Positions 1-7,153 of a stretch of DNA of 25,662 bases are shown here, in pieces; position 1 is the stretch's first letter, and every line of letters starts with the position of its first letter. The stretch is from an uncultured Collinsella sp. (GTDB lineage: Bacteria; Actinomycetota; Coriobacteriia; Coriobacteriales; Coriobacteriaceae). Made by a program: the position numbers and the translations under genes. Under the pieces are notes generated by a model, which saw only the letters and a list, made by a program, of their open reading frames with translations, made no database searches and had not been told where the DNA came from. The stretch is taken from the NCBI GenBank assembly GCA_900549025.1, contig URMZ01000026.1, positions 1 to 25,662 of the forward strand, written 5' to 3'.

Positions 1-1
1 A

Positions 2-99
2 TTGACCTTCTGGTCATGCCGCCGAAGTTGAAAGGCAGATTGCCGCTCTGGCGGGCTTGCAGCGTCGAGCCGTTACGCGGTTTGGTAAAACCGCGTAAC
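2..99 (-). repeat. Stop-codon-abutting structured repeat, copy 1 (cut by the window edge)
   Basis: Positions 2-99 align without gaps to 8527-8624. Both contain the small hairpin TGACC-TTCT-GGTC, then a variable arm, then GCAGCGTCGAGCCGTTACGCGG. The last 28 nt (72-99) form a perfect 12-bp stem, GTTACGCGGTTT / AAACCGCGTAAC, with a GGTA loop. That hairpin ends at the base next to the stop codon of the regulator at 100-819. The left arm of the larger hairpin would lie outside the window. No U-tract follows the stem, so it is not a typical intrinsic terminator. Confidence 0.8.
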
Positions 100-819
100 T
101 TACATAACCATAACGTAGCGCGATCCCACGTAGTACTGCTTACCCATCAGGACCGGTTCGCCATTGGGGCCCGTAAAGCCGGCACGCAGGTTGAGCAGCG
201 GATCGTGCGGAGCAATGCCCAGCTCGGCCGCCTGCTCGGTATTGGCACGAACGGCCTCGACCGTGCGGTAGCCAACCGAGATAATCGGCGTTCCGCCAAC
301 ACGCTCGACCTCGGCAAAAATCGACTTGTCCTCAAGATCGGCCGTCAACAGCTCACGGTAGGCATCAAACGGCACAAAGATGTTCTCCTCAAAGATGGGC
401 TCGCCGTCGGCCGTACGCACGCGCTTGATATGCAGCAGCAGCGCATCCTTCTGCAGGCCAAAGAACTCCATCTCGTTTTGGCGCGCCGGAACGATCTGGC
501 GATCGATCACGTGCGCACCGGCCTTCATGCCGTTGCCGGCACACAGCGCGGTAAACGTCTGCAGCGTCGAGGCGTGAAACTGGCGATTGATGTGCGGCGT
601 GGAGACAAAGGTGCCACGGCCCTGCTGCTTAACCAGGTAGCCGTCGGAGCACAGCTCCTCGACGGCGCGGCGCACCGTAATGCGGCTCACGTCGTACTGC
701 TCGGCTAGCTCAAGCTCGGACGGAATACGCTCCTTGGGTGCATAAACACCTTTCTCGATCGCATCCTTGATTTCGTCGTAAATCTGCTGGTAAAGCGGTG
801 CATTTTTGGGCGCAGGCAT
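100..819 (-). CDS. GntR-family (HutC/FrlR subfamily) transcriptional regulator
   Basis: The 239-residue protein has an N-terminal winged helix-turn-helix at about residues 8-72. It reads PLYQQIYDEIKDAIEKG, then PSELELAEQYDVSRITVRRA, and ends the domain with QGRGTFV, all typical of GntR proteins. A C-terminal UTRA ligand-binding domain covers about residues 90-235. HutC-subfamily members usually repress catabolic genes and sense a sugar phosphate or related metabolite; E. coli FrlR, the fructoselysine regulator, belongs to this group. The ATG at 819 has only a weak ribosome binding site. The gene lies downstream of the HAD and YitT genes and is probably transcribed alone. Its promoter carries a motif (857-869) also found upstream of the PTS operon and the EamA gene, so it may autoregulate and control both. 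The ligand is not known. Confidence 0.93.
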   Translation of the reverse strand: MPAPKNAPLYQQIYDEIKDAIEKGVYAPKERIPSELELAEQYDVSRITVRRAVEELCSDGYLVKQQGRGTFVSTPHINRQFHASTLQTFTALCAGNGMKAGAHVIDRQIVPARQNEMEFFGLQKDALLLHIKRVRTADGEPIFEENIFVPFDAYRELLTADLEDKSIFAEVERVGGTPIISVGYRTVEAVRANTEQAAELGIAPHDPLLNLRAGFTGPNGEPVLMGKQYYVGSRYVMVM

Positions 820-856
820 ATCTAATCACTCTTATCGAAATATCGAAATAACTAAT

Positions 857-869
857 ACGTATATAACGT
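857..869 (-). promoter_or_regulatory. Candidate GntR operator ACGT-N5-ACGT upstream of the regulator gene
   Basis: ACGT (857-860) and ACGT (866-869) are separated by 5 nt. Read on the minus strand the site contains AGACGTTATA, and these ten bases also occur upstream of the PTS operon. It overlaps a possible -10 (TATATA). Two copies of ATCGAAAT lie between it and the start codon, at about 834-849. Confidence 0.45.
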
Positions 870-911
870 CTAGTTTCATATTACCTCATAATGATAAAAC
901 GATACACCCTC

Positions 912-956
912 CCTACCAAAAAGCGACAGCTTCATTTTGGTAGGTTTTATCTGGGC
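912..956 (-). repeat. Small inverted-repeat element, copy A
   Basis: CCTACCAAAA (912-921) pairs perfectly with TTTTGGTAGG (935-944). The sequence through 956, including the trailing TTTTATCTGGG, matches 3046-3090 at all but about four positions. It lies beyond the 3' end of the YitT gene. Confidence 0.75.
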
Positions 957-958
957 AA

Positions 959-1000
959 ACGAGAGCCTCTCGAAAGCAACGGGGCTTTCGGGGGGCTCGT
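959..1000 (-). terminator. Probable terminator of the YitT gene
   Basis: ACGAGAGCC (959-967) with CGAAAGC (971-977) pairs with GCTTTCG (984-990) and GGCTCGT (994-1000), giving a two-part stem about 40 nt past the stop codon. The tail on the minus strand is only GTTTGCCC, so termination strength is uncertain. Confidence 0.45.
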
Positions 1001-1038
1001 TCGGATGGGTTGCGCAGGACCGGCAAAATGCCAATACC

Positions 1039-2046
1039 CTACTTGCCGTCGTCCTGCTGCAGGCTGTCCTGTTCGCTGAGGCGCGCCTGCCTGCTGGCCA
1101 TGCGTGCGGGCTTGTCGGGATCGGGAACGGCCGTGGGCATGGGCTCGTCGACATGACCACCCCACCAGCCGCCCACAAAGTTGAGCGTGTGGAACACGTT
1201 GATCACGGCGCCGGGATCAACGTCGCACACCAGCTTGATAATGTCCTGACTCTCGTAGGTCGAGACAACAGTGTTCAGCAGGTACATCTTTTCGCGGCTA
1301 TATCCGCCGACGACCTCGGCGCAGCTAATGCCGTGCTGAAAATGGTTTACGTAGGCAGTCATGACCTCGTCTGCCTTACGCGTCGTGATCTGCAGCGTCA
1401 CGCGATCGTAGCGACGATAGAAACTGTCGATAGTCTTGGTCGAAATAAACTGGAACACGATGGAATACGCCGCCTTGTCCCAGCCAAACATAAAGCCAAA
1501 GATCGCCAGGATAAAGCAGTTGAAACCAAAGATGACGCCCCAGATAGTCTTGCCCGTGTGGTTGGAAACCCACAGCGCGATAAAGTCGGTGCCGCCGGTG
1601 GATGCGCCGGATTTAAGCGCGATGGCAGCGCCCAGACCCGAGACCACGCCGCCAAAAATGATGAGCATGATCTTGTCGCCCAAAAACGGCGCGAAGTGAA
1701 AGACGTTGAGGAACAGCGATGAGAGCACGACCTGCATCATCGAGAAGATGACGAAGCGCTTGCTAATGCCGCTCCAACATAGGAGCGCCACGGGGATGTT
1801 GAGCGCGAGCATGCCGAGCGAGATGTCGATATGAACGCCACCCAGCGAGGTAACGCGATCGAGTAGGACCGCGACGCCGGTAAGACCGCTCGGAAGCAGG
1901 TCGGCGGGCTGAATGAACGCCTGGATCAGAAATGTCTGGAGAACGGCGGAAATGGTGACCGCCACAGCGGTAATGGCACGGCGGACGATGGTGAGGCGGC
2001 CGAGCACGAGCACGCGGTCCGTGAGCTGATCGATGGCGTTCGCCAC
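1039..2046 (-). CDS. YitT-family membrane protein (DUF161 plus DUF2179)
   Basis: The 335-residue protein has an N-terminal membrane region with five or six hydrophobic helices between about residues 20 and 200. Typical YitT features include the segment FIQPADLLPSGLTGVAVLL and the Gly/Ser-rich stretch KSGASTGGTDFIAL. A soluble DUF2179 domain follows at about residues 215-295 (VTLQITTRKADEV to NVFHTLNFVGGW). The tail after residue 300 is charged and probably disordered. The start is GTG at 2046, preceded at 5 nt by AAAGGAG. YitT proteins are widespread integral membrane proteins whose substrate is generally unknown. Nothing in the neighbourhood ties it to the sugar locus, and it appears to be its own transcription unit with a promoter near 2092. 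Confidence 0.93.
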   Translation of the reverse strand: MANAIDQLTDRVLVLGRLTIVRRAITAVAVTISAVLQTFLIQAFIQPADLLPSGLTGVAVLLDRVTSLGGVHIDISLGMLALNIPVALLCWSGISKRFVIFSMMQVVLSSLFLNVFHFAPFLGDKIMLIIFGGVVSGLGAAIALKSGASTGGTDFIALWVSNHTGKTIWGVIFGFNCFILAIFGFMFGWDKAAYSIVFQFISTKTIDSFYRRYDRVTLQITTRKADEVMTAYVNHFQHGISCAEVVGGYSREKMYLLNTVVSTYESQDIIKLVCDVDPGAVINVFHTLNFVGGWWGGHVDEPMPTAVPDPDKPARMASRQARLSEQDSLQQDDGK

Positions 2047-2091
2047 GCAGGCTCCTTTCGAAGGCAGATGTAGTTGTGGGGTATGTCCGCG

Positions 2092-2100
2092 ATTGTAGCA
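2092..2100 (-). promoter_or_regulatory. Extended -10 promoter for the YitT gene
   Basis: The minus strand reads TGCTACAAT, an extended -10 (TGn plus TACAAT), about 45 nt upstream of the GTG start. There is no good -35 at 17 bp, which fits an extended -10 promoter. Confidence 0.45.
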
Positions 2101-2184
2101 TGGAGCGTGCGGGGGCGCTTCAATTCACCCTCTCTCGACAACCAAAGCGGGACCAGCAACCCCACGACCAAAGGCCCAAATTAC

Positions 2185-2303
2185 AAGTGAGTAGACTTTA
2201 CGCGACCTGCAGAGCACACCCATAACCGCCACCCCTGTGACCTGCGGTTTTACTAGAGCAGATGCGCTTTGTGCTCGTCTTGCATCAAAAAGTCTACTCA
2301 CTT
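2185..2303. repeat. 119-nt element with perfect 15-bp terminal inverted repeats (MITE-like or structured RNA)
   Basis: AAGTGAGTAGACTTT at 2185-2199 is the exact reverse complement of 2289-2303. Inside, GAGCACA (about 2212) pairs with TGTGCTC (about 2270), and AACCGC (2224-2229) with GCGGTT (2244-2249). The whole unit can therefore fold into one branched hairpin. It has no coding capacity. No clear target-site duplication was identified. Confidence 0.65.
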
Positions 2304-2349
2304 AGTCCGAATCGAAGCCAAACGGATCCAAATAGATGACAAATTAAGC

Positions 2350-2397
2350 CAATCCGCAGCAAAAGACGCGTGAATCAGTGCTTCTCGCGGCGGATTG
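2350..2397 (-). terminator. Hairpin just downstream of the HAD gene, possible terminator
   Basis: CAATCCGC (2350-2357) pairs perfectly with GCGGATTG (2390-2397), with inner AGCA/TGCT pairing. It begins 3 nt after the HAD stop codon. The minus-strand tail GCTTAATTTGTC is only moderately U-rich. Confidence 0.4.
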
Positions 2398-2400
2398 ACG

Positions 2401-3030
2401 CTACAAAGCGGCCAAAATGTCGGTCAGATTATCGATAACGGAATCGGCTCGCGATTGATCGAGGTTGACACCCTCGTGCGGACGCAGCGCCAGGACGCAG
2501 GCGCCGGAGCGCTTACCAGCCTCGATGCCCAAAGGCGAATCCTCGATAACCAGGCACTCGGCAGGCTCCACCCCCAGCGCCTCCATGGCACGCAGGTAGA
2601 TCTCGGGGTCGGGCTTAAACGCACTGCACTCGTGACCGCTGATGGTGTAGTCCAGCACGTCGGCGATACCGGCAATCTCCACCAGCTCGTCGATCAACTC
2701 GCGATAGGACGAGCTCGCGATGGCACACTTCACGCCACGCTCATGCAGCTCACGCATCACCGGCTCCGTCTGCTCGTTGAGCAGCTCGGCATACGGAACG
2801 GGGTGGTCCGGGCTGTAGACCTGCTTGTACTCCACGCGTAGGCGCTCGCGCAGCTCAACATCGTCGGGCACCAGCGCCTCCCAAATGGCCGGCTCGTTAG
2901 ACCCCGAAAGATCGGGAATCTCGTCAAAGTGGAACCCCTTCTCTTCCATAAACGCCACGCGGCGGCGGTTGTAGAACCACTCGGTATCGACCAGCACGCC
3001 GTCCATGTCAAACAGCACTGCCTTGATCAT
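2401..3030 (-). CDS. HAD-superfamily hydrolase, beta-phosphoglucomutase/sugar-phosphatase-like
   Basis: This 209-residue protein has all four HAD motifs: FDMDG with nucleophile Asp8 and Asp10, the Ser of IASSS, the Lys of FKPDPEIY, and the acidic pair in VIEDSPLGIEAG. The cap domain lies between motifs I and II (about residues 15-80). Family members are cytoplasmic phosphatases or phosphomutases acting on sugar phosphates. Two in-frame ATGs exist, at 3036 and 3030. The strong GGAGGAG directly touches the first and sits 6 nt from the second, so 3030 is preferred. It follows the PTS/deglycase operon but is separated from it by a terminator (3122-3153) and a repeat. A role in the same pathway, such as dephosphorylating a sugar phosphate, is possible but not shown. 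Confidence 0.9.
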   Translation of the reverse strand: MIKAVLFDMDGVLVDTEWFYNRRRVAFMEEKGFHFDEIPDLSGSNEPAIWEALVPDDVELRERLRVEYKQVYSPDHPVPYAELLNEQTEPVMRELHERGVKCAIASSSYRELIDELVEIAGIADVLDYTISGHECSAFKPDPEIYLRAMEALGVEPAECLVIEDSPLGIEAGKRSGACVLALRPHEGVNLDQSRADSVIDNLTDILAAL

Positions 3031-3045
3031 ACGCATCTCCTCCTA

Positions 3046-3090
3046 CCTGCCAAAAAGGGACAGGTTTATTTTGGTAGGTTTTATCTGGGG
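3046..3090 (-). repeat. Small inverted-repeat element, copy B
   Basis: CCTGCCAAAA (3046-3055) pairs with TTTTGGTAGG (3069-3078) with one G-T wobble. The block extends through TTTTATCTGGG, as in copy A. Its reverse complement closely matches 10546-10578. It lies just upstream of the HAD ribosome binding site. Confidence 0.75.
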
Positions 3091-3121
3091 TTTTATGACG
3101 CGACAGACACGCCCCCAAAGC

Positions 3122-3153
3122 AAAAAGGGGACGGGGCGCAAACCCCATCCCCT
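3122..3153 (-). terminator. Intrinsic terminator of the PTS/deglycase operon
   Basis: On the minus strand AGGGGATGGGG (3153-3143), a 6-nt loop and CCCCGTCCCCT (3136-3126) form a strong stem with one wobble, followed by a U-tract. It begins about 34 nt after the stop codon of the deglycase gene. Confidence 0.8.
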
Positions 3154-3186
3154 CTCAATCAACCCGTAAGGTCTACTTACTTGTGA

Positions 3187-4170
3187 TTAGTAGGAAAGCT
3201 TCCACATGTAGCGACGCATGGTCAGCGGGTGCTGACGGGCCTCGGCGATCTGGTTGCCGTACTCGCGCATAACGGCGAGGTGCAGCAGCGGGTTGAAGTA
3301 GGTGACGACGCTCGCGGGCACGGCGTCAGCCAGGCCGTAGTCCTTGGAGTCGATCAGAGCGACCTTGGCGCCCATGCGCTCAAGGAAGGTGAGGGCGCGG
3401 GCGTCCATCGGACGGGTGGCGCCATCGGACATGAAGAAGACGTAGGGCTTACCCTCGGTGGAAACCTCGAACGGGCCGTGGAAGTACTCGCCGGTGTTGT
3501 AGGCGGCGGCGTCGATCCACTGCATCTCGGTGAACAGGAAGGCGGCGTGAGAATAAGCCATCTTCTCGGAGGCACCGGAAGCCATGAAGTAGATCATCTT
3601 GTCGTCCTTGAAGTCCTCGGCGAACTTCTTGGCGAGCTTCTTGCAGTGCTGAGCGGCGTTCTCGCAGAGATCGAAGATGTTGGTGAGGCCGGTGATCATG
3701 TCCTCGTAGTGGTCATAACCCTCGGTCTGCTGAAGGATCTCGAGAGCAAGAGCGATGGCGTAGCCGGGCTTCTCGCACTTGGCAGCGTAGTTGGCGTGGA
3801 AGCCGTGGACGATGACGTGGTCGGCGTCGACGGTCAGAGCGGAGCCAGCCTTGTTGGTGAGGGAGACGACCGGGCAGTTGTGCTTCTTGGCGGTCTTGTT
3901 GGCCTCGACGGTCTCGGGCGTGGAGCCACCGAGGGAGCAGGTGATCACGAAGGTGTGCTCGTTGACCCAGGAAGGCGTGTCGTAGTTGAACTCGTTAGCA
4001 GTGAAGATCTGAACGTTCAGCTTGTCCGTGTTGTTGGCCAGGAAGTACTTGGCGGGGTAAAGGTCGGACATGGAAGCGCCGCAGCCGACGAAGGCGACGC
4101 TGTGGATCTCGTGGTTGGACAGGACGTCAGCGACGATCTGCTTAGGGAGGTTAAGGTCGATCTCGTACAT
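3187..4170 (-). CDS. SIS-domain sugar-amine 6-phosphate deglycase (FrlB/GfrF/FraB-like)
   Basis: The 327-residue cytoplasmic protein has two SIS (sugar isomerase) domains. The first includes VAFVGCGASMSDLYPAKYF and TCSLGGSTPET (phosphosugar-binding loop). The second carries Glu215 (FTEMQW) and His231 (GEYFHGPFE), 16 residues apart. As I recall, FraB (E214/H230) and the GlmS isomerase domain (E488/H504) have the same spacing. The C-terminus RRYMWKLSY resembles FrlB (RRYYGGLVEY). FrlB-type enzymes split fructoselysine 6-phosphate into glucose 6-phosphate and lysine; GfrE/GfrF act on gluco-/fructoselysine 6-phosphate. The start at 4170 is chosen because AAAGGA lies 9 nt upstream; the ATG at 4179 touches that site and more upstream codons lack one. 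It is the last gene of the PTS operon. The subfamily is confident; the exact substrate is inferred. Confidence 0.88.
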   Translation of the reverse strand: MYEIDLNLPKQIVADVLSNHEIHSVAFVGCGASMSDLYPAKYFLANNTDKLNVQIFTANEFNYDTPSWVNEHTFVITCSLGGSTPETVEANKTAKKHNCPVVSLTNKAGSALTVDADHVIVHGFHANYAAKCEKPGYAIALALEILQQTEGYDHYEDMITGLTNIFDLCENAAQHCKKLAKKFAEDFKDDKMIYFMASGASEKMAYSHAAFLFTEMQWIDAAAYNTGEYFHGPFEVSTEGKPYVFFMSDGATRPMDARALTFLERMGAKVALIDSKDYGLADAVPASVVTYFNPLLHLAVMREYGNQIAEARQHPLTMRRYMWKLSY

Positions 4171-4261
4171 CTGACACATTCCTTTCGATTTTTGCGGCGC
4201 CACTTTGCCGGGCGCACGCAGGGTTACCGTGATTTGGACCGAGTCACCGGCCCGTTGAGGA

Positions 4262-4290
4262 TGTGTCAAAGGGACTGTCCCTTTGACACA
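4262..4290. repeat. 29-nt perfect palindrome between EIID and the deglycase gene
   Basis: TGTGTCAAAGGGAC (4262-4275) and GTCCCTTTGACACA (4277-4290) are perfect reverse complements around a single T. The GGGAC...GTCCC core recurs, in degenerate form, in other intergenic repeats here (3060, 8361, 10561). It could be a protein-binding site, an RNA cruciform or hairpin, or a mobile repeat. It also places a TTGACA hexamer on the minus strand upstream of the deglycase gene. Confidence 0.75.
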
Positions 4291-4303
4291 TTTAGGGATG
4301 GAA

Positions 4304-4334
4304 GCCTGCCTGGGGTATGGGATGCCAGGCAGGC
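4304..4334 (-). terminator. Hairpin after EIID, possible attenuating or processing site
   Basis: GCCTGCCTGG (4304-4313) pairs perfectly with CCAGGCAGGC (4325-4334) around an 11-nt loop, about 35 nt after the EIID stop codon. The minus-strand tail (TTCCATCCCTA) is weak, so read-through into the deglycase gene is likely. It may lower downstream expression or stabilise the upstream message. Confidence 0.45.
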
Positions 4335-4368
4335 CCCCGGGGGAAAGCGGTTGGACGCTTGGTCGCGA

Positions 4369-5202
4369 CTAGGCCAGGATGCCGGCCGCGGAGAGGGCGA
4401 TGCCGCCCACGATGGCGATCACGAGAAGCCAACCGGTGTTGACGTTCTTCTTGATGAGCCAGTACATAAGGCCGGTGAGGCCAAGGGAGATCATCTGGGG
4501 CATCATGCCGTCCAGGATGTCCTGGATCACAACGGTGCCGTCAGCGAACTGCAGCGGGGTGGTGGCGCCGATCAGCGTGGCGATCATGCCGCCCACGGAC
4601 ATAAGACCCACGATGCCGCAGACATACATGAGCTTCTCCATGAGGTCGCCGCCCTGAAGCTTGCTCAGGTACTCGTGGCCGCCCTGATAGCCCATCTTGG
4701 CTGCGAACCAAGTGATCAGCACAGCGGGGACGATGGAGATGAGCATGGCCAGGATCGGGCCCATGATGGAGCCCTGCTGAGCCAGCTGAACGCCCAGACC
4801 AAAGGCGATAACGCGGATGGTGCCCTGGAAGAAGGAGTCACCGATGCCGGAAAGCGGACCCATGAGGGAGGTCTTGACCGCGTTGATCGAATCGGGATCG
4901 AAGTTCTCAGGATCCTTGGCGTACTCCTCCTCCATGGAGGCGGCGAGGCCCAGGATGAAAGCGCTCGTCTGCGGGGTGCAGTTGTAGAACGCCATGTGAC
5001 GGTGGTAAGCCTCTTTCTTGGCCTCGAGCTGCTTGGGGTCAGACTCGTCGGGATAGAGGCGGTCGAGCGTGGGAACCATGCCGTAGAGGAAGCCCATGTT
5101 CATCTGACGCTCGTAGTTCCAAGAGGCCTGGATGGCCCAGGAGCGCCAGAAGAACTGGCTGACCTTCTTGTTCAGGGACACGTCCTTGGTTGCGGTTGCC
5201 AT
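4369..5202 (-). CDS. PTS mannose/fructose/sorbose-family EIID component
   Basis: This 277-residue membrane protein belongs to the EIID (ManZ-like) family, which forms the membrane channel with EIIC. The N-terminal part is amphipathic (FFWRSWAIQASWNYERQMNMGFLYGM). The family hallmark SLMGPLSGIGDSFFQGT is at about residues 112-128. Hydrophobic helices follow at about 130-175, 195-220 and 235-277. The start at 5202 is set by AAGGAGG about 8 nt upstream; longer readings would run into the EIIC gene. It starts 13 nt after the EIIC stop codon, so its ribosome binding site lies at the end of EIIC, indicating a tight operon. The sugar specificity of this family cannot be read from sequence; linkage to deglycases suggests an Amadori-type sugar amine. 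Confidence 0.95.
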   Translation of the reverse strand: MATATKDVSLNKKVSQFFWRSWAIQASWNYERQMNMGFLYGMVPTLDRLYPDESDPKQLEAKKEAYHRHMAFYNCTPQTSAFILGLAASMEEEYAKDPENFDPDSINAVKTSLMGPLSGIGDSFFQGTIRVIAFGLGVQLAQQGSIMGPILAMLISIVPAVLITWFAAKMGYQGGHEYLSKLQGGDLMEKLMYVCGIVGLMSVGGMIATLIGATTPLQFADGTVVIQDILDGMMPQMISLGLTGLMYWLIKKNVNTGWLLVIAIVGGIALSAAGILA

Positions 5203-5215
5203 AGTGTGTTCCTCC

Positions 5216-6010
5216 TTAGTCTTCGTCGTCTTCGAGCGGATCGTAATCGGAATCGACACCGGCGGCTGCATGGGAACCGTTGAACTTGAAGCCCATGAAG
5301 ACGACAGCCAGGCACACACCGATCAGAGCGACCGCGATGACGGACAGGTTGAGGTAAGCGGCGAGCAGGAAACCGATGAACAGGAACGGAGTCATACCCT
5401 TCTTGATCATCATGGTGAGCAGCAGGGCCAAGCCGTAGGCGGTCATGATCTTGGTCGAAACGTTAAGACCAGTGGACAGCCACTCGGGAACCATGTTGAC
5501 GATGGTCTGGACCAGGTCGGTGCCGACAAAGACGGCGAGGAAGATCGGCAGGAAGTACATGAGAGCGTACAGACCGGAGCCGGCGCAGATGTGCATACGG
5601 TAGGCGGTCTTGAAGTTTCCGTTATCGATCGCGTTATCTGCCACATGGGTGAGGGCGGCGATGATGGAACGGAACACGATGCCGAGGAGCTGACCCAGGA
5701 CGGCGACCGGGATGGCGATCGTCATGGCGGTCTCGGCAGAAGCATCGGTCAGGCACGCAAAGGCAGCGGCCACGATGCCGCCCAGGACCATATCGGGCGG
5801 AACGGCGGCGCCGACCTGCACCAGGCCCATGGACACGAGCTCGACGGCGGCACCGACGGCAAGGCCGGTGGGCATATCGCCCAGCAGCAGACCGACGAGC
5901 GTAGCACCAACGAGGGGCTGCTCGAAGTTAAGACGACCGAGCAGGCGGGAGTCCCACATGCAGAACACGCCGACGAGGCCGACGAGCACCGCACTGATGA
6001 ACGTATTCAT
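5216..6010 (-). CDS. PTS mannose/fructose/sorbose-family EIIC component
   Basis: The 264-residue protein is almost wholly hydrophobic, with about seven helices and conserved ManY-family segments. These include MNTFISAVLVGLVGVF at the N-terminus, FEQPLVGATLVGLLLGD, and TGLAVGAAVELVSMGLVQVG at about residues 48-67. The C-terminal tail is acidic (DYDPLEDDED) and presumably cytoplasmic. EIIC binds and translocates the sugar together with EIID. The ATG at 6010 has a good AAAGGAG site 7 nt upstream. It lies 36 nt downstream of EIIAB and 13 nt upstream of EIID. Confidence 0.95.
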   Translation of the reverse strand: MNTFISAVLVGLVGVFCMWDSRLLGRLNFEQPLVGATLVGLLLGDMPTGLAVGAAVELVSMGLVQVGAAVPPDMVLGGIVAAAFACLTDASAETAMTIAIPVAVLGQLLGIVFRSIIAALTHVADNAIDNGNFKTAYRMHICAGSGLYALMYFLPIFLAVFVGTDLVQTIVNMVPEWLSTGLNVSTKIMTAYGLALLLTMMIKKGMTPFLFIGFLLAAYLNLSVIAVALIGVCLAVVFMGFKFNGSHAAAGVDSDYDPLEDDED

Positions 6011-6046
6011 ACCCTTCTCCTTTCAGTCAGGCAAAAGCCTGGTTGA

Positions 6047-6970
6047 TTACAGCTTGGCGTCGATGTCGACGCTCTGATACGTGGGGGTCTGCTGGACGTA
6101 GAGCTTGATGCCCATGTCGAGCAGCTGGTTGATATCGGCCTTCTGGGTGGCATCGAGGAAGACGGAGCTGTCCTTGCCGCCGACCTGATCGGCACCGTCG
6201 TGGTTGGCGGTGGCGCCCAGGTTGATGGCGTCGAGCTTGTAGCCCTGGCAGAACTGCAGCATCTCGGCAGTGTTGCCAAAGACGAACATGACGCGCTCGC
6301 CGAGGGTGTTGAGCTTGTCCATCTTGGCGAGGGCACGCTCGACGGTGAAGACGTTCAGGCGCACGCCCTGGGGCTTGGCCAGCTTAAGAGCGCCCTTCTT
6401 GATGTCATCGTTGGCGGCAGCGTTGTCGACGACGATGATGCGCTCGGCCTGAACCTTGGTGGTCCAGGTAAAGACGACCTGGCCGTGCAGCAGACGGTAG
6501 TCAAGACGTGCGAGGACGATCTTGGCGGGACCGGAGCTGTGACGGGGCGCCTTGGCCTTCTTGGCGGGAGCCGCGGCAGCCTCGACCGGTGCATTGGGGT
6601 TGGTCAGACCGGTGCGGGCCTCGTTGATGAGGGCCGCGAGCTCGGCATCCTTGATGGGGGCGGGGCTCATAGCGAGCGTCAGCGCCAGCGGAATATTGAA
6701 ACCGCTGACAACCGTGAACTTCGTGCCGTTCTTGGAAAGCTCGACCATGTTGTTGTTGACCGAGCTGCCGAGCATATCGGTCAGCACATAGACGGTGTCG
6801 TCCGCGTTGAACGTGGCGATCATGGCGTCCACCTTGTTGGTGATGGGCTCCTTGTCGTCACGAGCAAGCGACACGACGTGGACGTTCGACACGTCGCCGA
6901 GAACCATCTCGAGCGTGTCTTTGGCGCCTGCGGCCAGGCCGCCATGAGATGCGAGAATGATCTGATTCAT
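6047..6970 (-). CDS. PTS mannose-family EIIAB fusion protein
   Basis: The 307-residue cytoplasmic protein is a ManX-like fusion. The EIIA domain (about 1-122) begins MNQIILASHGGLAAG; His9 is the expected phosphorylation site that accepts phosphate from HPr. An Ala/Pro/Lys-rich linker at about 124-147 joins it to the EIIB domain (about 148-307). In EIIB, ARLDYRLLHGQV carries the phosphorylated His162, equivalent to RIDDRLIHGQV in relatives. EIIB then phosphorylates the sugar as it enters through EIIC/EIID. GGAGGAGG lies 4 nt upstream of the ATG at 6970. It is the first gene of EIIAB-EIIC-EIID-deglycase, with a promoter at 6997-7016 carrying a candidate operator. Import by PTS would supply 6-phosphorylated substrate, explaining the lack of an FrlD-like kinase. 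Confidence 0.95.
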   Translation of the reverse strand: MNQIILASHGGLAAGAKDTLEMVLGDVSNVHVVSLARDDKEPITNKVDAMIATFNADDTVYVLTDMLGSSVNNNMVELSKNGTKFTVVSGFNIPLALTLAMSPAPIKDAELAALINEARTGLTNPNAPVEAAAAPAKKAKAPRHSSGPAKIVLARLDYRLLHGQVVFTWTTKVQAERIIVVDNAAANDDIKKGALKLAKPQGVRLNVFTVERALAKMDKLNTLGERVMFVFGNTAEMLQFCQGYKLDAINLGATANHDGADQVGGKDSSVFLDATQKADINQLLDMGIKLYVQQTPTYQSVDIDAKL

Positions 6971-6996
6971 CTTGCCTCCTCCTTTTCGTTATGGTC

Positions 6997-7016
6997 ATTA
7001 TAACGTCTTATACGTT
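6997..7016 (-). promoter_or_regulatory. Promoter of the PTS operon with overlapping operator
   Basis: The minus strand carries a perfect -10, TATAAT (7002-6997), 26 nt before the EIIAB start. The -35 position (7020-7025, AATATA) is poor. Directly next to the -10, AACGT (7002-7006) and ACGTT (7012-7016) form a 5-bp inverted repeat with a 5-nt spacer. AGACGTTATA is identical to the site upstream of the GntR gene at 100-819. Confidence 0.6.
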
Positions 7017-7040
7017 GCTTATATTGCTAATTAGTATAAA

Positions 7041-7075
7041 GACCGTTTGCGGGTGAAAAACGACCGTTCGCGGGT
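7041..7075. promoter_or_regulatory. Tandem direct repeats upstream of the PTS promoter
   Basis: GACCGTTTGCGGGT (7041-7054) and GACCGTTCGCGGGT (7062-7075) differ at one base and start 21 nt apart, two helical turns. They lie at about -50 to -85 relative to the predicted start. With a perfect -10 and a poor -35, this looks like an activator-binding region. Confidence 0.5.
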
Positions 7076-7153
7076 TTAACGCACTTGAAACGTGGGGGCT
7101 GGGCAGGCCGGCGACGGCGGGATAACCCCAGGTCGGACGCCGCGCGCAACCCC

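Larger units (their letters stand above)
2047..2400. other. Gene-free stretch between the YitT and HAD genes
   Basis: These 354 nt hold the YitT promoter (near 2092), a 119-nt element with terminal inverted repeats (2185-2303) and a hairpin just past the HAD stop codon (2350-2397). I see no supportable open reading frame. Confidence 0.7.

Noticed and set aside
4171..4269. Longer N-terminus for the deglycase at 3187-4170
   Set aside because: The added residues have no SIS-family similarity and lack a ribosome binding site; the family normally begins near the chosen start.
3229..5283. Long plus-strand open frame (about 680 codons) opposite the deglycase and EIID genes
   Set aside because: It is antisense to two well-recognised genes and has a low-complexity Gly/Val/Asp-rich translation typical of a GC-rich shadow frame.
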